In this document: piece by piece, positions 21,979-32,983 of the stretch | How positions within the stretch are numbered: the stretch's first letter is position 1 | Layout of the letters: every line of letters begins with the position of its first letter | Notes under the pieces: generated by a model | Told to the model about the DNA's origin: nothing | The model's database searches: none | The model's input: the letters and a program-made list of their open reading frames with translations, nothing else | Made by a program: the position numbers and the translations under genes | NCBI RefSeq assembly: GCF_008831285.2 | Contig: NW_022204529.1 | Span: 1-33,462 of the forward strand | Reading direction: 5' to 3' | Source of the DNA: Nymphaea colorata | Lineage: Eukaryota; Streptophyta; Magnoliopsida; Nymphaeales; Nymphaeaceae | Length of the DNA: 33,462 nucleotides

Positions 21979-24900
21979 AAGATCCTAGATCCTAGAACAG
22001 TTACCACGTCTCACAGGACTGCTTTCCCTTTTGTTGTAAGGGGTTCATCGTATCTTTTGCGCTCAAAATGAGACGAGCACATATCATTCACATCACATCC
22101 CTTTAATGCACTTGTCTAGTATTGCATGCTTTTCATTGAGTTTCCTTATGTCTAACGAGTAACCTCGTAAAATTGACCATTATACCAATCAATCTAGTTG
22201 GCCGTGCATTGGTCGTTTCAACCAGTCAGCCATTTATTTCAATTGCATCTAATTGACATTTTTAACTTGATGGTGCCCATATTGCTTCATCAAGATCCTA
22301 GAGCAGTTACCAGGTCTCACAGGACTGCTTTCCCTTTTGTTGTATGGGGTTCATTGTAACTTTTGCGCTCAAAATGAAACGATCACATATCATTCACATC
22401 ACATCCCTTGAGCGCACTTGTATAGTATTGCATGCTTTTCATTGACTTCCTTTTGTCTAACGAGTAACCTCCTAAAACTGACCATTATACCAATGCATCT
22501 AGTTGGTCATGCATTGGTCGTGTCAACCAGTCAACCATTTATTTTTTTATTTTAATTGCATCTAACTGACATTTTTAACTTGATGGTGCGCATGTTGCTT
22601 CATCAAGATCCTAGAGCAGTCCTCATGTCTCACAGGACTGCTTTCCCTTTTGTTGTAAGGGGGTTTCATCGTATCTTTTTCGCTCAAAATGACACGATCA
22701 CATATCATTTACATAACATTTCTTGAGCGCACTTATCAGGTATTGCATGCTTTTCGTTGACTTTCCTTGTGTCATACGCATAAGCTCCTGAAACTGACCA
22801 TTATACCAATGCATCTAGTTGGCATGCATTAGTCGTGTCAACCAGTCAGCCATTTATTTCAATTGCATTTAACCAACATTTTTAACTTGATGGTGCGCAT
22901 GTTGCTTCATCAAGATCCTAGAGCAGTTTCCACGTCTCATAGGACTGCTTTACCTTTTGTTGTAAGGGGGTTCATCGTATCTTTTGCGCTCAAAATGAAA
23001 CGATCACATATCATTCACATCACATCCCTTTAGTGCACTTGTCTACTATTGCATGCTTTCCATTGACTTTCCTTATGTCTAACGAGTAACCTCGTAAAAC
23101 TGACCATTATATCAATGCATCTAGTTGGATGTCTAACGAGTAACCTCGTAAAACTGACCATTATATCAATGCATCTAGTTGGCCATGCATTGGTGGTCTT
23201 AACCAGTCAGCCATTTATTTCAGTTGCATCTAACTCACATTTTTAACATGATGGTACGCATGTTGCTTCATCAAGATCCCATATCAGTCCTCATGTATCA
23301 CAGGACTGCTTTCCCTTTTGTTGTAAGGGGGTTCATCGTATCTTTTTTCGCTCAAAATGACACAACCACATATCATTTACATAACATCCCTTGAGGGTCC
23401 TTGTCAAGTATTGCATGCTTTTCATTGACTTTCCTTTTGTCTAACAAGTAACCTCCTAAAACTGACCATTATACCAATGCATCTAGTTGGCCATGCATTG
23501 GTCATCTCAACCAGTCAGCCATTTATTTCAATAGCATTTAACTGACATTTTTAACTTGATGGTGCACATGTTGCTTCATCAAGATCCTAGAGCAGTCCTC
23601 ATGTCTCACAGAACTGCTTTCCCTTTTGTTGTAAGGGGGTTCATCGTATCTTTTTTCGCTCAAAATGACACGATCACATATCATTTACATAACATCCCTT
23701 GAGTGCCCTTGTCAAGTATTGCATGCTTTTCATTGACTTTCCTTTTGTCTAACAAGTAACCTCTTAAAACTGACCATTATACCAATGCATCTAGTTGGCC
23801 ATGCATTAGTCGTGTCAACGAGTCAGCCATTTATTTCAATTGCATCTAACCAACATTTTTAACTTGATGGTGCGCATGTTGCTTCATCAAGATCCTAAAG
23901 CAGTTTCCACGTCTCACACGACTGCTTTCCCTTTTGTTGTAAGGGGGTTCATCGTATCTTTTGCGCTCAAAATGAGACGATCACATATCATTCACATCAC
24001 ATCCCTTTAGCGCACTTGTCTAGTATTGCATGCTTTTCATTGACTTTCCTTATGTCCAACGAGTAACCTCGTAAAACTGACCATATTACCAATGCATCTA
24101 GTTGGTCGTGCATTGGTCGTGTCAATCAGTCAGCCTTTTATTTCAATTGCACCTAATTGACATTTTTAACTTGATGGTGCCCATGCTGCTTCATCGAGAT
24201 CCTAGACCAGTTCTCAGCTCTCTTCCCTTTTGTTGTATGACGTTCATCATATCTTTTGCGCTCAAAATAAAATGATCACATATCATTCACATCACAACCC
24301 TTGAGCGATTGCATGCTTTTCATTGACTTCCTTTTGTCTAACGTGTAACCTCCTAAAACTGACCATCATACCAAAGCATCTAGTTGGTCATGCATTGGTC
24401 GTGTCAACCAGTCAGCGATTTATTTCAGTTGCATCTAACTGACATTTTTAACTTGATGGGGCGCATGTTGCTTCATCAAGATCCTAGAGCAGCCTCATGT
24501 CACACAGGACTGCTTTCCCTTTTGTTGTAAGAGGGTTGATCGTATCTTTTTCGCTCAAAATGACACGATCGCGTATCATTTACATAAGATCCCTTGAGTG
24601 CACTTGTCAAGTATTCCATGCTTTTGATTGACTTTCCTTGTGCAATACGCATAAGCTCCTAAAACTGACCATTATACCAATGCATCTAGTTGGCCATGCA
24701 TTAGTCGTGTCAACCAGTAAGCCATTTATTTCAATTGCATCTAACCAACATTTTTAACTTGATGGTGCGCATGTTGCTTCATCAAGATCCTAGAGCAGTT
24801 TCCACGTCTCACAGGACTGCTTTCCCTTTTGTTGTAAGGGGGTAAATCGTATCTTTTGCGCTCAAAATGAGACGATCACATCACATCGCTTTAGCGCACT

Positions 24901-25935
24901 TGTCCAGTATTGCATGCTTTTCATTGACTTTCCTTATGTCTAACGAGTAACCTCATAAAATTGACCATTATACCAATCAATCTAGTTGGCCGTGCATTGG
25001 TCGTTTCAACCAGTCAGCAATTTATTTCAATTGCATCTAATTGACATTTTTAACTTGATGGTGCCCATGTTGCTTCATCAAGATCCTAGAGCAGTTACCA
25101 CTTATACCAATGCATCTAGTTGGCCGTGCATTGATCGTGCCAACCAGTCAGCAATTTATTTCTATTGCATCTAACTGACATTTTTAACTTAATGGTGCGC
25201 ATGTTGCTTCATCAAGATCCTAGAGGAATTCCAAGGTCTCACAGAACTGCTTTCCCTTTTGTTGTACGGGGTTCATCGTATCTTTTTCGCTCAAAAAGAA
25301 ACGATCACATATCATTTACATCACATCCCTTGAGCGTACTAGTCTAGTATTGCATGCTTTTCATTGACTTTCTTTTTGTCTAACGAGTAACCTCCTAAAA
25401 CTGACCGTTATACCAATGCATCTAGTTGGCAATGCATTGGAAGTGTCAACCAGTCAGCCATTTATTTCAATTGCATCTAACTCACACTTTTAACCTGATC
25501 GTGCACATGTTGCTTCATCAAGATCTAGAGCAGTTCCCAGGTCTCATAGGACTGCTTCCCCTTTTGTTGTACGGGGTTCATCATATGATTTGCGCTCAAA
25601 ATGAGATGATCACATATCATTCACAACACATCCCTTAAGCGCACTTGTCTAGTATTGCAAGCTTTTCATTGAGTTTCTTTTTGTCTAACGAGTAACCTCC
25701 TAAAACTGACCATTATACCAATGCATCTAGTTGGCCGCGCATTGATCGTGTCAACCAGTCAGCCATTTATTTCAATTGCATCTAATTGACATTTTTAGCT
25801 TGATGGTGCGCATGTTGCTTCATCAAGATCCTAGAGCAATTCTCAGGTCTCACAAGACTGCTTTCCTTTTTGTTGTACGGGGTTCATCGTATGTTTTGCG
25901 CTCAAAATGAGACGATTACATATCATTCACATCAC
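21979..25935. repeat. Satellite array 3: near-identical copy of array 2
   Basis: Aligned to array 2 at an offset of 4118 bases at the left, 4143 after the 24-base and 1-base indels at 18053 and 18390, and 4144 after one extra A near 25290. I noticed only those indels and one substitution (CATCTCTT versus CATTTCTT near 22717). The two arrays are therefore over 99% identical by eye, pointing to a very recent block duplication, homogenisation or an assembly artefact. Confidence 0.95.
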
Positions 25936-27880
25936 ATATTTGGGAAGAATGAAAAAGATCACAAAGCTAGTAAAACTTTCAAAACAATTTATAAGTGTCT
26001 AAAAATTTCAAATTAGTAAGTACGAGAAATATTTAACATTTTTGTAGAAAAGGTAAAGAGTCATTATCTTTAGAAAACAATATAGTTTTTTCAAAAGATG
26101 TGAAAAAGTGCAGCAATTTTGTAAAATTAGAAAAAAATGTCATTAAGTATCACAAAATTTTATGTAGCACTTTTACCCAAAAAAAACCAAAAAGAAAAGT
26201 GCTAGATTTTAAACTTTTTAATCATTCAAAAATTTTAAAAGTTTCAAAATAATGTTTGAAATTTTTTAAAAAGATTTAAAGGTGTTTGCAATTGTAAAAG
26301 GAAAGCTAAGCTTAATATAAGGTTTTAAAACTTGTAAGATTAGTAAATTTTGTAAATTACTCGTGCCACTTTCAAAGTAATTAGAAATATGGATTACTTT
26401 CAAAGTAATTAAAAATTCCCCAAAAACTCAAGACTATGCTTATAAACTATTTAGGACTTTTCAGAATTGAAATCAGATGTTAAATTTGGTAAAGTGTAAA
26501 GACTTTTGAAAGGTTTATAAGCATTTATAAACTTCAGAATTAATTAATGTATGAAAATTTTGACATTTTGTAGGAAACGTGAAGAGTTATAATTTTTTAG
26601 AGTAATAGTCTTTGCAAAACGCCTGAAAAAGTGCAAGAATTGCGTAAAAATAGAAAAGATTTCATGAATAGCGAAATTTCAAACTAAGCATATACCTCAC
26701 CAAAATCTATAAAAAAGGGCAGAGTTTTAGAAACCGGAATAAAACATTCGTAATATTTCCAAACAGTTCGAAACCATTATCAATTGCAAAAAAAAAGGCA
26801 AAAGTTTCATCATGTTGTAGAACTTCTACGAGTTATGAAATTTTTGAATGTTTGTGCAACCAAATTTCAAAATTGTGTTTCGTTAGCAGCGAAAGCATTT
26901 GTTGTCACATATTTGAAAAGTTAAAAAATTTCAGAAAGTTTGTAAAAGATTACAAAGCTGGTAAAACTTTCAAACAGTTTATAAATGTTTAAAATTTTTT
27001 TAAATTAGTAAATACGTGAAATCTAACATTTTTTGTAGAAAACGTAAAGAGCCGCAATCTTTAGAAACATATGAAAAAGTGCTGCAGCAATTTTGTTAAA
27101 CCAGAAAAGCTTTTATTAACTTTTGCAAAATTTCAAATAGCACATGAATTTCACAAAAGCCTACAAAAACGTGTTTTATTATAAAAGTCGAAACAACATC
27201 AAAATGTTCCAATCCTTCAAAACTTTATGAGTTTGAAACAATGTTTCCAACTTTGCAAAATTACAAAATGGTTTAAAAGAAAAACTAGGTCTAATATGAA
27301 GTTTTAAAACTTCTAAGATAGTAAATTATGTAAATCAGAGTGCTACTTTTCAAGTAATTAGGAATTTACAATTCACCAATTCACCAAAATTTACAGAAAG
27401 TGCTAACTTTCTAAAACGTTTTCAAAATTTCGAACAGTTTGAAACCATTTGCAATTGTAAAAAGAAAAGCCAAAAAATCATCAAATCGTAAAACTGATAA
27501 GAGCCGTATGCCTTGGAAATTTTGAATGTTTCTTACGAAGTAATTAGAGATTTTCAGAATATTTGATCAATAAGACTTTTCAACCCATCAATTAGTTCCA
27601 AAATCCGCTTCTCCATAGATGCAAAAACATGTCTCAATCTTTGTTACCACACCATTGATTCATCCTTTACAGACATATATGTTCCACAAGTTTCCTTGTC
27701 AAAAAAATCATGTCTAAACAGTCAAGGGAGCATAAATGATATTTCCCAAGGCCAATTCTAATCTACCTCCCTGACAGCTGATCATGTACAATACAATCTG
27801 CAGGAGAAAATGTGTATATAATTTTATATGTAATTTGACCAATGAAAACTAGATTTATGACAAGAGAGGGAACATGGTAA
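25936..27880. repeat. AT-rich spacer 3 (long version, ~1.94 kb)
   Basis: This is probably the least deleted form of the spacer. It contains three diverged internal repeats, recognisable by ACATTTTTGTAG or ACATTTTGTAGG, then AAAGAG or GAAGAG, then GAAAAAGTGC, starting at about 26035, 26562 and 27018. It also holds recurring AGTAAATTTTGTAAAT and TTTCAAAGTAATTAGAAAT words, which reappear at 30.9 kb. No coding frame is present. Confidence 0.85.
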
Positions 27881-28015
27881 ACATAATCAATACGTCACCT
27901 ACCACCAAGACAAGAGTTGGAAGTAATCTAACCATATTTAGTTATGTACATAGAAGAACAATTTGCCGTTTTAAAAAATCCAATACAAGAATAGCAATTA
28001 GTTAAGATAGTCTTA
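27881..28015. other. Unique sequence right of the satellite block
   Basis: After GGTAA the sequence departs from spacers 1 and 2 (ACATAATCAATACG here), so this is likely the original right flank of the ancestral block. Confidence 0.6.
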
Positions 28016-28023
28016 TTTGCAGT

Positions 28024-28390
28024 CTATGTAACACGGGTACTGCTCCAAAGTACCAGCACCCTACCGGTATGACACCGATACGGGTGCGGCGTTGACCATG
28101 TCGAGTATGATCAACATACCCGCGGTCGAATCCGACCATTTTCGAACTCGATCAAAGTTGACCGAGTCCAAAATGGTCCATCGCATGTTTTTAAAAAACC
28201 ATTTTTTCCCTCTCTCGCACGATGTCTTCGCCCTCTCGCCTCCCCCTGTCCTCGCCGCTCTCGTCCCTTGCCCATTCGCCCCTCTTGTCCTGTGTGTGTG
28301 TGGTTGTACCCCCACACCCAAGTTTTTGGAAAATGGTTCGTATCCATACCCGCACTGGCACCCGTACATGTACCTACCTATGTGACATAG
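28024..28390. mobile_element. Small nonautonomous hAT-like element (367 bp)
   Basis: The ends are CTATGTAACACGGG and, reverse-complemented, CTATGTCACATAGG. TTTGCAGT is present directly on both sides (28016-28023 and 28391-28398), an 8-bp target duplication as made by hAT transposases. The next base is C on both sides, so a 9-bp duplication with ends shifted by one (Mutator-like) cannot be excluded. The interior has GGTAC/GGGTACGGGT-like subterminal words, a CT-rich middle and a short GT run. No transposase is encoded; open frames on both strands are incidental. Confidence 0.75.
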
Positions 28391-28399
28391 TTTGCAGTC

Positions 28400-28600
28400 A
28401 TATGAAAAGAGGCACCAGGAGAATGGAAGCTACCAAAGTACTATGACCAAAAAGCTTTTGAATGCTTTAAAGGATGTTACCACAAAACTGATTGTCTCCA
28501 GTTGAGGAGATTTCTTTTACTTGCACTCATGTTAGGTGTCTTCCATCTCATTTTCATCCCCACAAGAGCTAGCAACATACATTCCTTTTATTTTTCTTTA
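28400..28600. other. No gene recognised between elements
   Basis: This short AT-rich stretch lies between the 367-bp element and the Copia gag remnant. A plus-strand CFKGC-HKTDC sequence occurs at about 28463-28495 but is on the opposite strand to the gag relic. Confidence 0.4.
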
Positions 28601-28687
28601 GCACTAAGCAATTGAATTTCATGTGTCACAGTTCTTTAATTACAATAGTTGCACTGAATATCGTTCATCCCTTCTCATTTCAAATGA
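28600..28687 (-). pseudogene. Copia gag relic, downstream part with zinc-knuckle remnant
   Basis: On the minus strand 28639-28653 reads CNYCN and, after a stop codon, continues to a THEIQ segment. This resembles the start of a retroviral-type CCHC knuckle, which in Gag binds element RNA. It follows, once the 930-bp insertion is ignored, the gag stretch at 29634-30215. The knuckle is incomplete (no clear last cysteine) and the frame is closed, so this is a dead fragment. Confidence 0.5.
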
Positions 28688-28695
28688 CTTCCCAC
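28688..28695. repeat. Left target-site duplication of the 930-bp hAT-like element
   Basis: CTTCCCAC here versus TTTCCCAC at 29626-29633: eight bases with one mismatch, as expected of an ageing hAT insertion. Confidence 0.75.
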
Positions 28696-29625
28696 TAGGG
28701 GTGGGTATCGGGCCGGGCCAGGCTGGGTACCGGGCCTCGCCACCAAAAATTAGGCCCGGCCCGCCGACCGCCCTCCTCCAGCCGCAGACCGACCTCCTCC
28801 TGCCCGCCGACCTCCCTCCTCGCTCGTCGTTCTCCTTCCTGCAGAGACCGTAAGGCGTTTCCCCCTCCCAAAGCCCTAAACCCTCTTCCTTCTGCGCCTT
28901 GTCGACGTTGTTGTGCAAATCCTTCACACCGTGGTCGCCTGACTCCGGAGATGAAGTCGGATACTTCGTGTGAAGTCGGTTACAACAAGGGCGTCGTGTG
29001 AAGAACAAAGATGGAGTGCAGGCTGAGCGGAGGCAATGGAATGGGGGGAAGATGGGCTGCCCAGTTAAGGTTTTGGTGAATCAGAAAACGAGAAAGAGAG
29101 AGACGATCGAGGTGCAGGTGGGTTGGGGCCTTCGAAAATGGGGACAGTGATAATCTGGGTTCCAATTAAAGCCGGAGGAGGGTGGTGATGTTTCAAATGG
29201 CAGCGATTGAAGGAATGACCTAAAATCGATGTCGATAGGAAGGGGAGTCGATCATCCGAATGAAATTGGTGGCGATGAAGACATCTGACGACTTGTGCTG
29301 CTAGTAAGAGCTCGAGCAGGTGGCGATGCTATTGAAGTAGAACAAAGATCAGCAAGTAGGTGCAATTGACGAGCTTTGATGATCCGCGGATGGCCAAACC
29401 AGAGGGTGAAGCATGTTGGAGCTGGGTTGATGTGCGGGTCGCCGGGAAGGGGAACTGGGAAGGGGAAGGAGAGACGAGAAGGGGGAGGGAGACGGGAAGG
29501 GGGAAGGAGAGACGGGAAGGGGGACAGGAAGGGGGAAGCAGGAAAGGGGGAGGGAGACGAGCCGGCCCGGGTCGGGATTTTCTCAGCCCATACCGGGGCG
29601 CGGCCCGGCCCGACGCCCACCCTTA
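28696..29625. mobile_element. Nonautonomous hAT-like element (930 bp), GC-rich
   Basis: The left end is TAGGGGTGGGTATCGGGCC and the right end, reverse-complemented, TAAGGGTGGGCGTCGGGCC: terminal inverted repeats of about 24 bases with a few mismatches. The flanks carry an 8-bp target duplication (one mismatch). The TAGGGGTGGG-type end and 8-bp duplication fit the hAT superfamily. The interior has CGGCCCGG-rich subterminal words, a pyrimidine-rich left part, a gene-like middle without an identifiable protein, and a G-rich purine tract near the right end. Overlapping open frames of up to 128 codons on both strands are low-complexity consequences of this composition; no transposase motifs are seen. 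It interrupts a Copia gag relic. Confidence 0.8.
29444..29561 (+). repeat. G-rich purine tract with quadruplex potential
   Basis: About 118 bases almost entirely of A and G, with repeated GGGGGAAGG, GGGGGAGGG and GAGAGACGGGAAGG words. Many runs of three to five Gs are spaced closely enough to form G-quadruplexes. It lies within the 930-bp element. Confidence 0.8.
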
Positions 29626-29633
29626 TTTCCCAC
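29626..29633. repeat. Right target-site duplication of the 930-bp hAT-like element
   Basis: TTTCCCAC, the partner of CTTCCCAC at 28688-28695. Confidence 0.75.
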
Positions 29634-30215
29634 TACCTCATCTTCTACCAAATGATTTAGACAGCGCAAGCGCAGAGTCTTCTACACAATTTCCTCCCAA
29701 TGACTTATTTTTAACGTATTCTGCCATAAGTTTGGAAACAATTTGAACTAAAGAACACAAGCTTTTGGCAACGAATTCAGATCCGAAGGCCATCAAAAAT
29801 TCTATGACATATTCTTGTTCCCTTGCTTCTATTTCCATCTTTTTACACTCAGGATACTCGTTAGTCCTTACATCTTGTGCATCTCAAAGGAGTGGATAGA
29901 TTAATTTCCTTAACTTAAACCTCTCAAATCTTGAGCTAGTTGGTATCGTCTTGTCCAATTTGACTGAGCATACATTAATCTTAGATACTCTAAAATGCCT
30001 TCAGCACTTTTAAATTTAACTATACTTAGCTATATTTGGTTCATAGCTCGAAGCAACCAACTTCACCTTAGAGTTATTTTTATCCCATTCCCCGAAGGAA
30101 GTTACAAAAACTACATCATCTTGCCCAGGTTCTCCCTTAGAACTGTCAACATATTGTCAATATCCAAGAAGCCCCTTTAAGACAGCCTTCATGTCAGTTC
30201 TAGACCATAATTGTA
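29634..30215 (-). pseudogene. Copia-type retrotransposon gag relic (UBN2-like)
   Basis: Read on the minus strand from the right, segments appear in the order typical of plant Copia Gag: SRTDMKAVLKGLLGY (the WSxxMKxxLKGR region), then ILEYLRLMYAQSNWTRRYQL (the helix with the conserved R-x-QL), then QDLRGLS and SIHSF with two stop codons between, then a 66-codon open stretch (29638-29838) with EFLMAFGSEFVA and LGGNCVEDSALALSKS near its end. The family packages element RNA into virus-like particles. Several stops and frame changes make it non-functional. The relic continues at 28600-28687 beyond the hAT-like insertion. No protease, integrase or LTR was recognised. Confidence 0.7.
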
Positions 30216-31504
30216 TGTCTCAACAAGCAACACACAACATTCTTAACTTAGCTTAATAATAAAAAGTTAAGACTTACAAGAACTGACATAAATAGAGTGC
30301 ATTAACAAACCAAGCAGCTTCAACAATAACAAGCCACAAACCATAAGCATACAGCTTTCCAATGGTAGACTATTCTGCAGCATTTCCAATGTAAGATAGT
30401 ACAATCTCCACAATGTCATAGTCTGTGACTTATGTCTGTCATATAACTACCATACCAGCAGTTCAAAAGGTTATCTCAGCATCAAAGATTGCTAGTGGAA
30501 ACAATCATTCACCAGTAAAGCCAATCATGCTTTACAAGAGTGCAAAAGTATCAGCCTACTGTACAACAAGAAGTGCCTTAAGCAGAACGATGTTGTTGTG
30601 ACTATTGTGTCTCAACAACACAACTATGATTGATACATAAATGACCTTCACTATCCCATGATAACATGCAGCAACACTTAGAAAGCAAGATTAAGTCATT
30701 AAACCCTTAAACAAACTTCAACAACAACATATTTCTTTCAAAACAAACCTGAACAAAGACGTCCAACCAAACAACACAGCCACTGAAAGAGTACAAACAG
30801 TCTTATTTAGGAAAAACACTGTGATCGACCCCCTCCTACGTCAACAAAAGGTTCAATAGTGTTTCAACCATAAAAGAAGAGCTATGCCTAATATAAAGTT
30901 CAAAATCCACGAGTAGTAAATTTTACAAACTTTGAATGCTATTTTCAAAGTAATTAGAAACTTTCCATAGACTTAGTCTAACCAGATGTTAAATTTTGTA
31001 AAAATTTTGTGAAGTCCATAAAAGGTCAAAATAAAGAGGGATCTACTAACCGCACCCTTGCATGTAGGTCTGCCCAATCTGATGTTGTATTGCAGATTCT
31101 AGATGGCTAGAGTATCAACAAAACGAATTCTCTTCTCATGGTTTATGTTCATGCTGCAATCAATGGTTGTCTGTCAATATATGCAAAGCTTCACTAAATA
31201 ATGACACAATATGCTTATATATGTTTTACCAGCCTGATTATAAAAGGCATAGTTAGGGATGTGGCCGCTATTCCAGGTTGTTGAGATCTGATAGAGACCC
31301 TGATTATATTCTTGACATAGCCCACTACACTTGACATAGACAAGATAGGCTCAATAGTATTAGCCAATGATTTCACTTGTAACATATTAATTATAGAAAA
31401 TTATTAACATTGATGAGTGTATAGGACATTAAGCACTTATATGGGTCGGACTGCTGCTGCTAGAAACAATGAAAAATGAGAGCCTTTTCAAATACTTACC
31501 GCAC
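30216..31504. other. Intergenic DNA, no gene recognised
   Basis: AT-rich sequence that may include the 5' part of the Copia element, but no LTR ends were identified. At about 30870-31015 it contains a member of the AT-rich spacer family (GTAGTAAATTTTACAAACTTTG, then TTTTCAAAGTAATTAGAAAC, then CCAGATGTTAAATTTTGTAAA), comparable to 26300-26490 and 27290-27370. Confidence 0.45.
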
Positions 31505-31666
31505 AATACGCCAAATAATAAAACTATTGAAAAAAGATTAAATCAAATGATTTACCATGCACCCAATGAACTACCCTTATTTTTTAATACGCCAAATAAT
31601 AAAACTATTGAAAAAAGATTAAATCAAATGATTTACCATGCACCCAATGAACTACCCTTATTTTTT
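31505..31666. repeat. 81-bp tandem duplication
   Basis: AATACGCCAAATAATAAAAC starts at 31505 and 31586, and the whole 81-base unit appears identical. Because 81 is a multiple of three, the open frame at 31469-31828 repeats 27 residues (NTPNNKTIEKRL...), but nothing else supports that frame as a gene. Confidence 0.95.
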
Positions 31667-32983
31667 TCCTTCCTTGATATACAGAAACATAGAATTTTAG
31701 AACAAGGAATTTTCTTTTTCTTGCTTCCTTTGCAAACAGGAAGAGTGCATCATTGTGGGTGTCCAACTGTGAACATGCATGTGAGTGAGCAAGCAATCAA
31801 GACAAGGGAGGGAGAGAGAGAGAGATAGAGAGAGTAAGGGTAGGTATGGGGCGTTATGTTGGGATACCTTAAGTAATGAATATTGTGGTGACCATTTGAG
31901 CTGTAGCCCTCACATAATCACGAAGAACTTCCAAAACAGCATATGGCTTTTGAGATGTAGCTGCATTGTCTAAACACGCCAAGCTGGAACCATTTACCTC
32001 ATATAAAATTTATGTAGTCAGTCTCAAATCCAAAATGAGAAATCAAGCCTCCACCATGTAGAGGCCTCTTGGAAATAAAAGACAACCAAAAGACAATTCA
32101 GGATCATGTCCAGTCACATGTAAATTAAAATAAAGGGACCACCCAAGCTAGAGGAATAAAAAAATTCAAGCCCTAGATTGATGACATAAAAATGCATGGA
32201 TACGAACATGGGTGGAGCGAGAAATTAGTAAGGTGGGGAAAGAGGGAGGGGGCACAAACCAAAGGGCTGAATGCCTCAACTGATCCTTTTATTAAAGAGC
32301 TATAACTACATAAAAGATTTTAACAGCAGCTAGAATGAAACAAAGGATAAAGATCAAACAGATGAAATTTATACAACTCACAAAAACAAGATTAGGTGGA
32401 CATATACCACTATGCAACTTCGATAGAACTTTTGAAAAATATCACCTAGAGTCAGCTTAATCACTTGTCCCACCAAAGACAAAAGGAAAAGATGGATAAT
32501 TCATCATGCTCAGCATGGTTGAAGTAGGTTTGAGGGGTTTCATCTATTTCACAGAAGGACTAACAATTTGGTAACGAAATGGTCAAACATTTTCAAGACT
32601 AAAGGGGATTGGTTAGTTATTGCTATGCCTAGGAATCCTGGAAACATACAAGAGACGTCAAGTTTTTACATTGAATTTGAAATAGTTCAAAAATAATCAA
32701 TTCAACTCATAAACTTGAGTGCTCGTGTTATGAAAATAATATAACCTTCATGTACCGTTAGTACCATACAAGCATTTGGTTTTATTTCGCATCAATGTTG
32801 TCGAATCTTAAAAAGGAATGTCCTTCAATTTCCAGAATATGAACAGAAAGGAACCATCCTCGACATCTTAGATAATCAAAACAAGGAGCAGATATTGACC
32901 CCAAAATCGTACATCCACGAAAGATTGTCGCATTCAATTCTTGCGAGTTCAGCCTTCATGTCTTTCATCTCTTGGCAGACACC
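31667..32983. other. Intergenic DNA, no gene recognised
   Basis: No family signature on either strand. A GGTGGGGAAAGAGGGAGGGGG purine patch lies at about 32232-32252. A (GA)n tract lies at 31805-31834. Confidence 0.4.
31805..31834. repeat. (GA)n microsatellite, interrupted
   Basis: GGGAGGGAGAGAGAGAGAG followed by ATAGAGAGAG, a simple repeat. Confidence 0.9.

Noticed and set aside
20843-25638. Identical open frames (62 and 70 codons) at 20843, 24986, 21282 and 25426 as a duplicated gene family
   Set aside because: They are pieces of the satellite monomer in one frame. Identity comes from the 4.1-kb block duplication, and other monomers have stops at the same places.
13439-25935. Regular repeats that might suggest a CRISPR array
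   Set aside because: Monomers are about 307 bases and contiguous, with no short repeat and unique-spacer pattern, and the context is a plant genome.
28061-28385. Open frames of 74-102 codons on both strands
   Set aside because: They lie wholly within the 367-bp element, overlap each other and are low in complexity.
28448-28510. Plus-strand ECFKGCYHKTDC as a zinc knuckle
   Set aside because: The cysteine spacing does not fit CX2CX4HX4C, and the surrounding Copia gag relic reads on the minus strand, where CNYCN is found nearby.
29252-29746. Open frames of 94-128 codons rich in G, R, P and S
   Set aside because: They are produced by the purine tract and GC-rich ends of the 930-bp element, with no domain visible and the opposite strand equally open.
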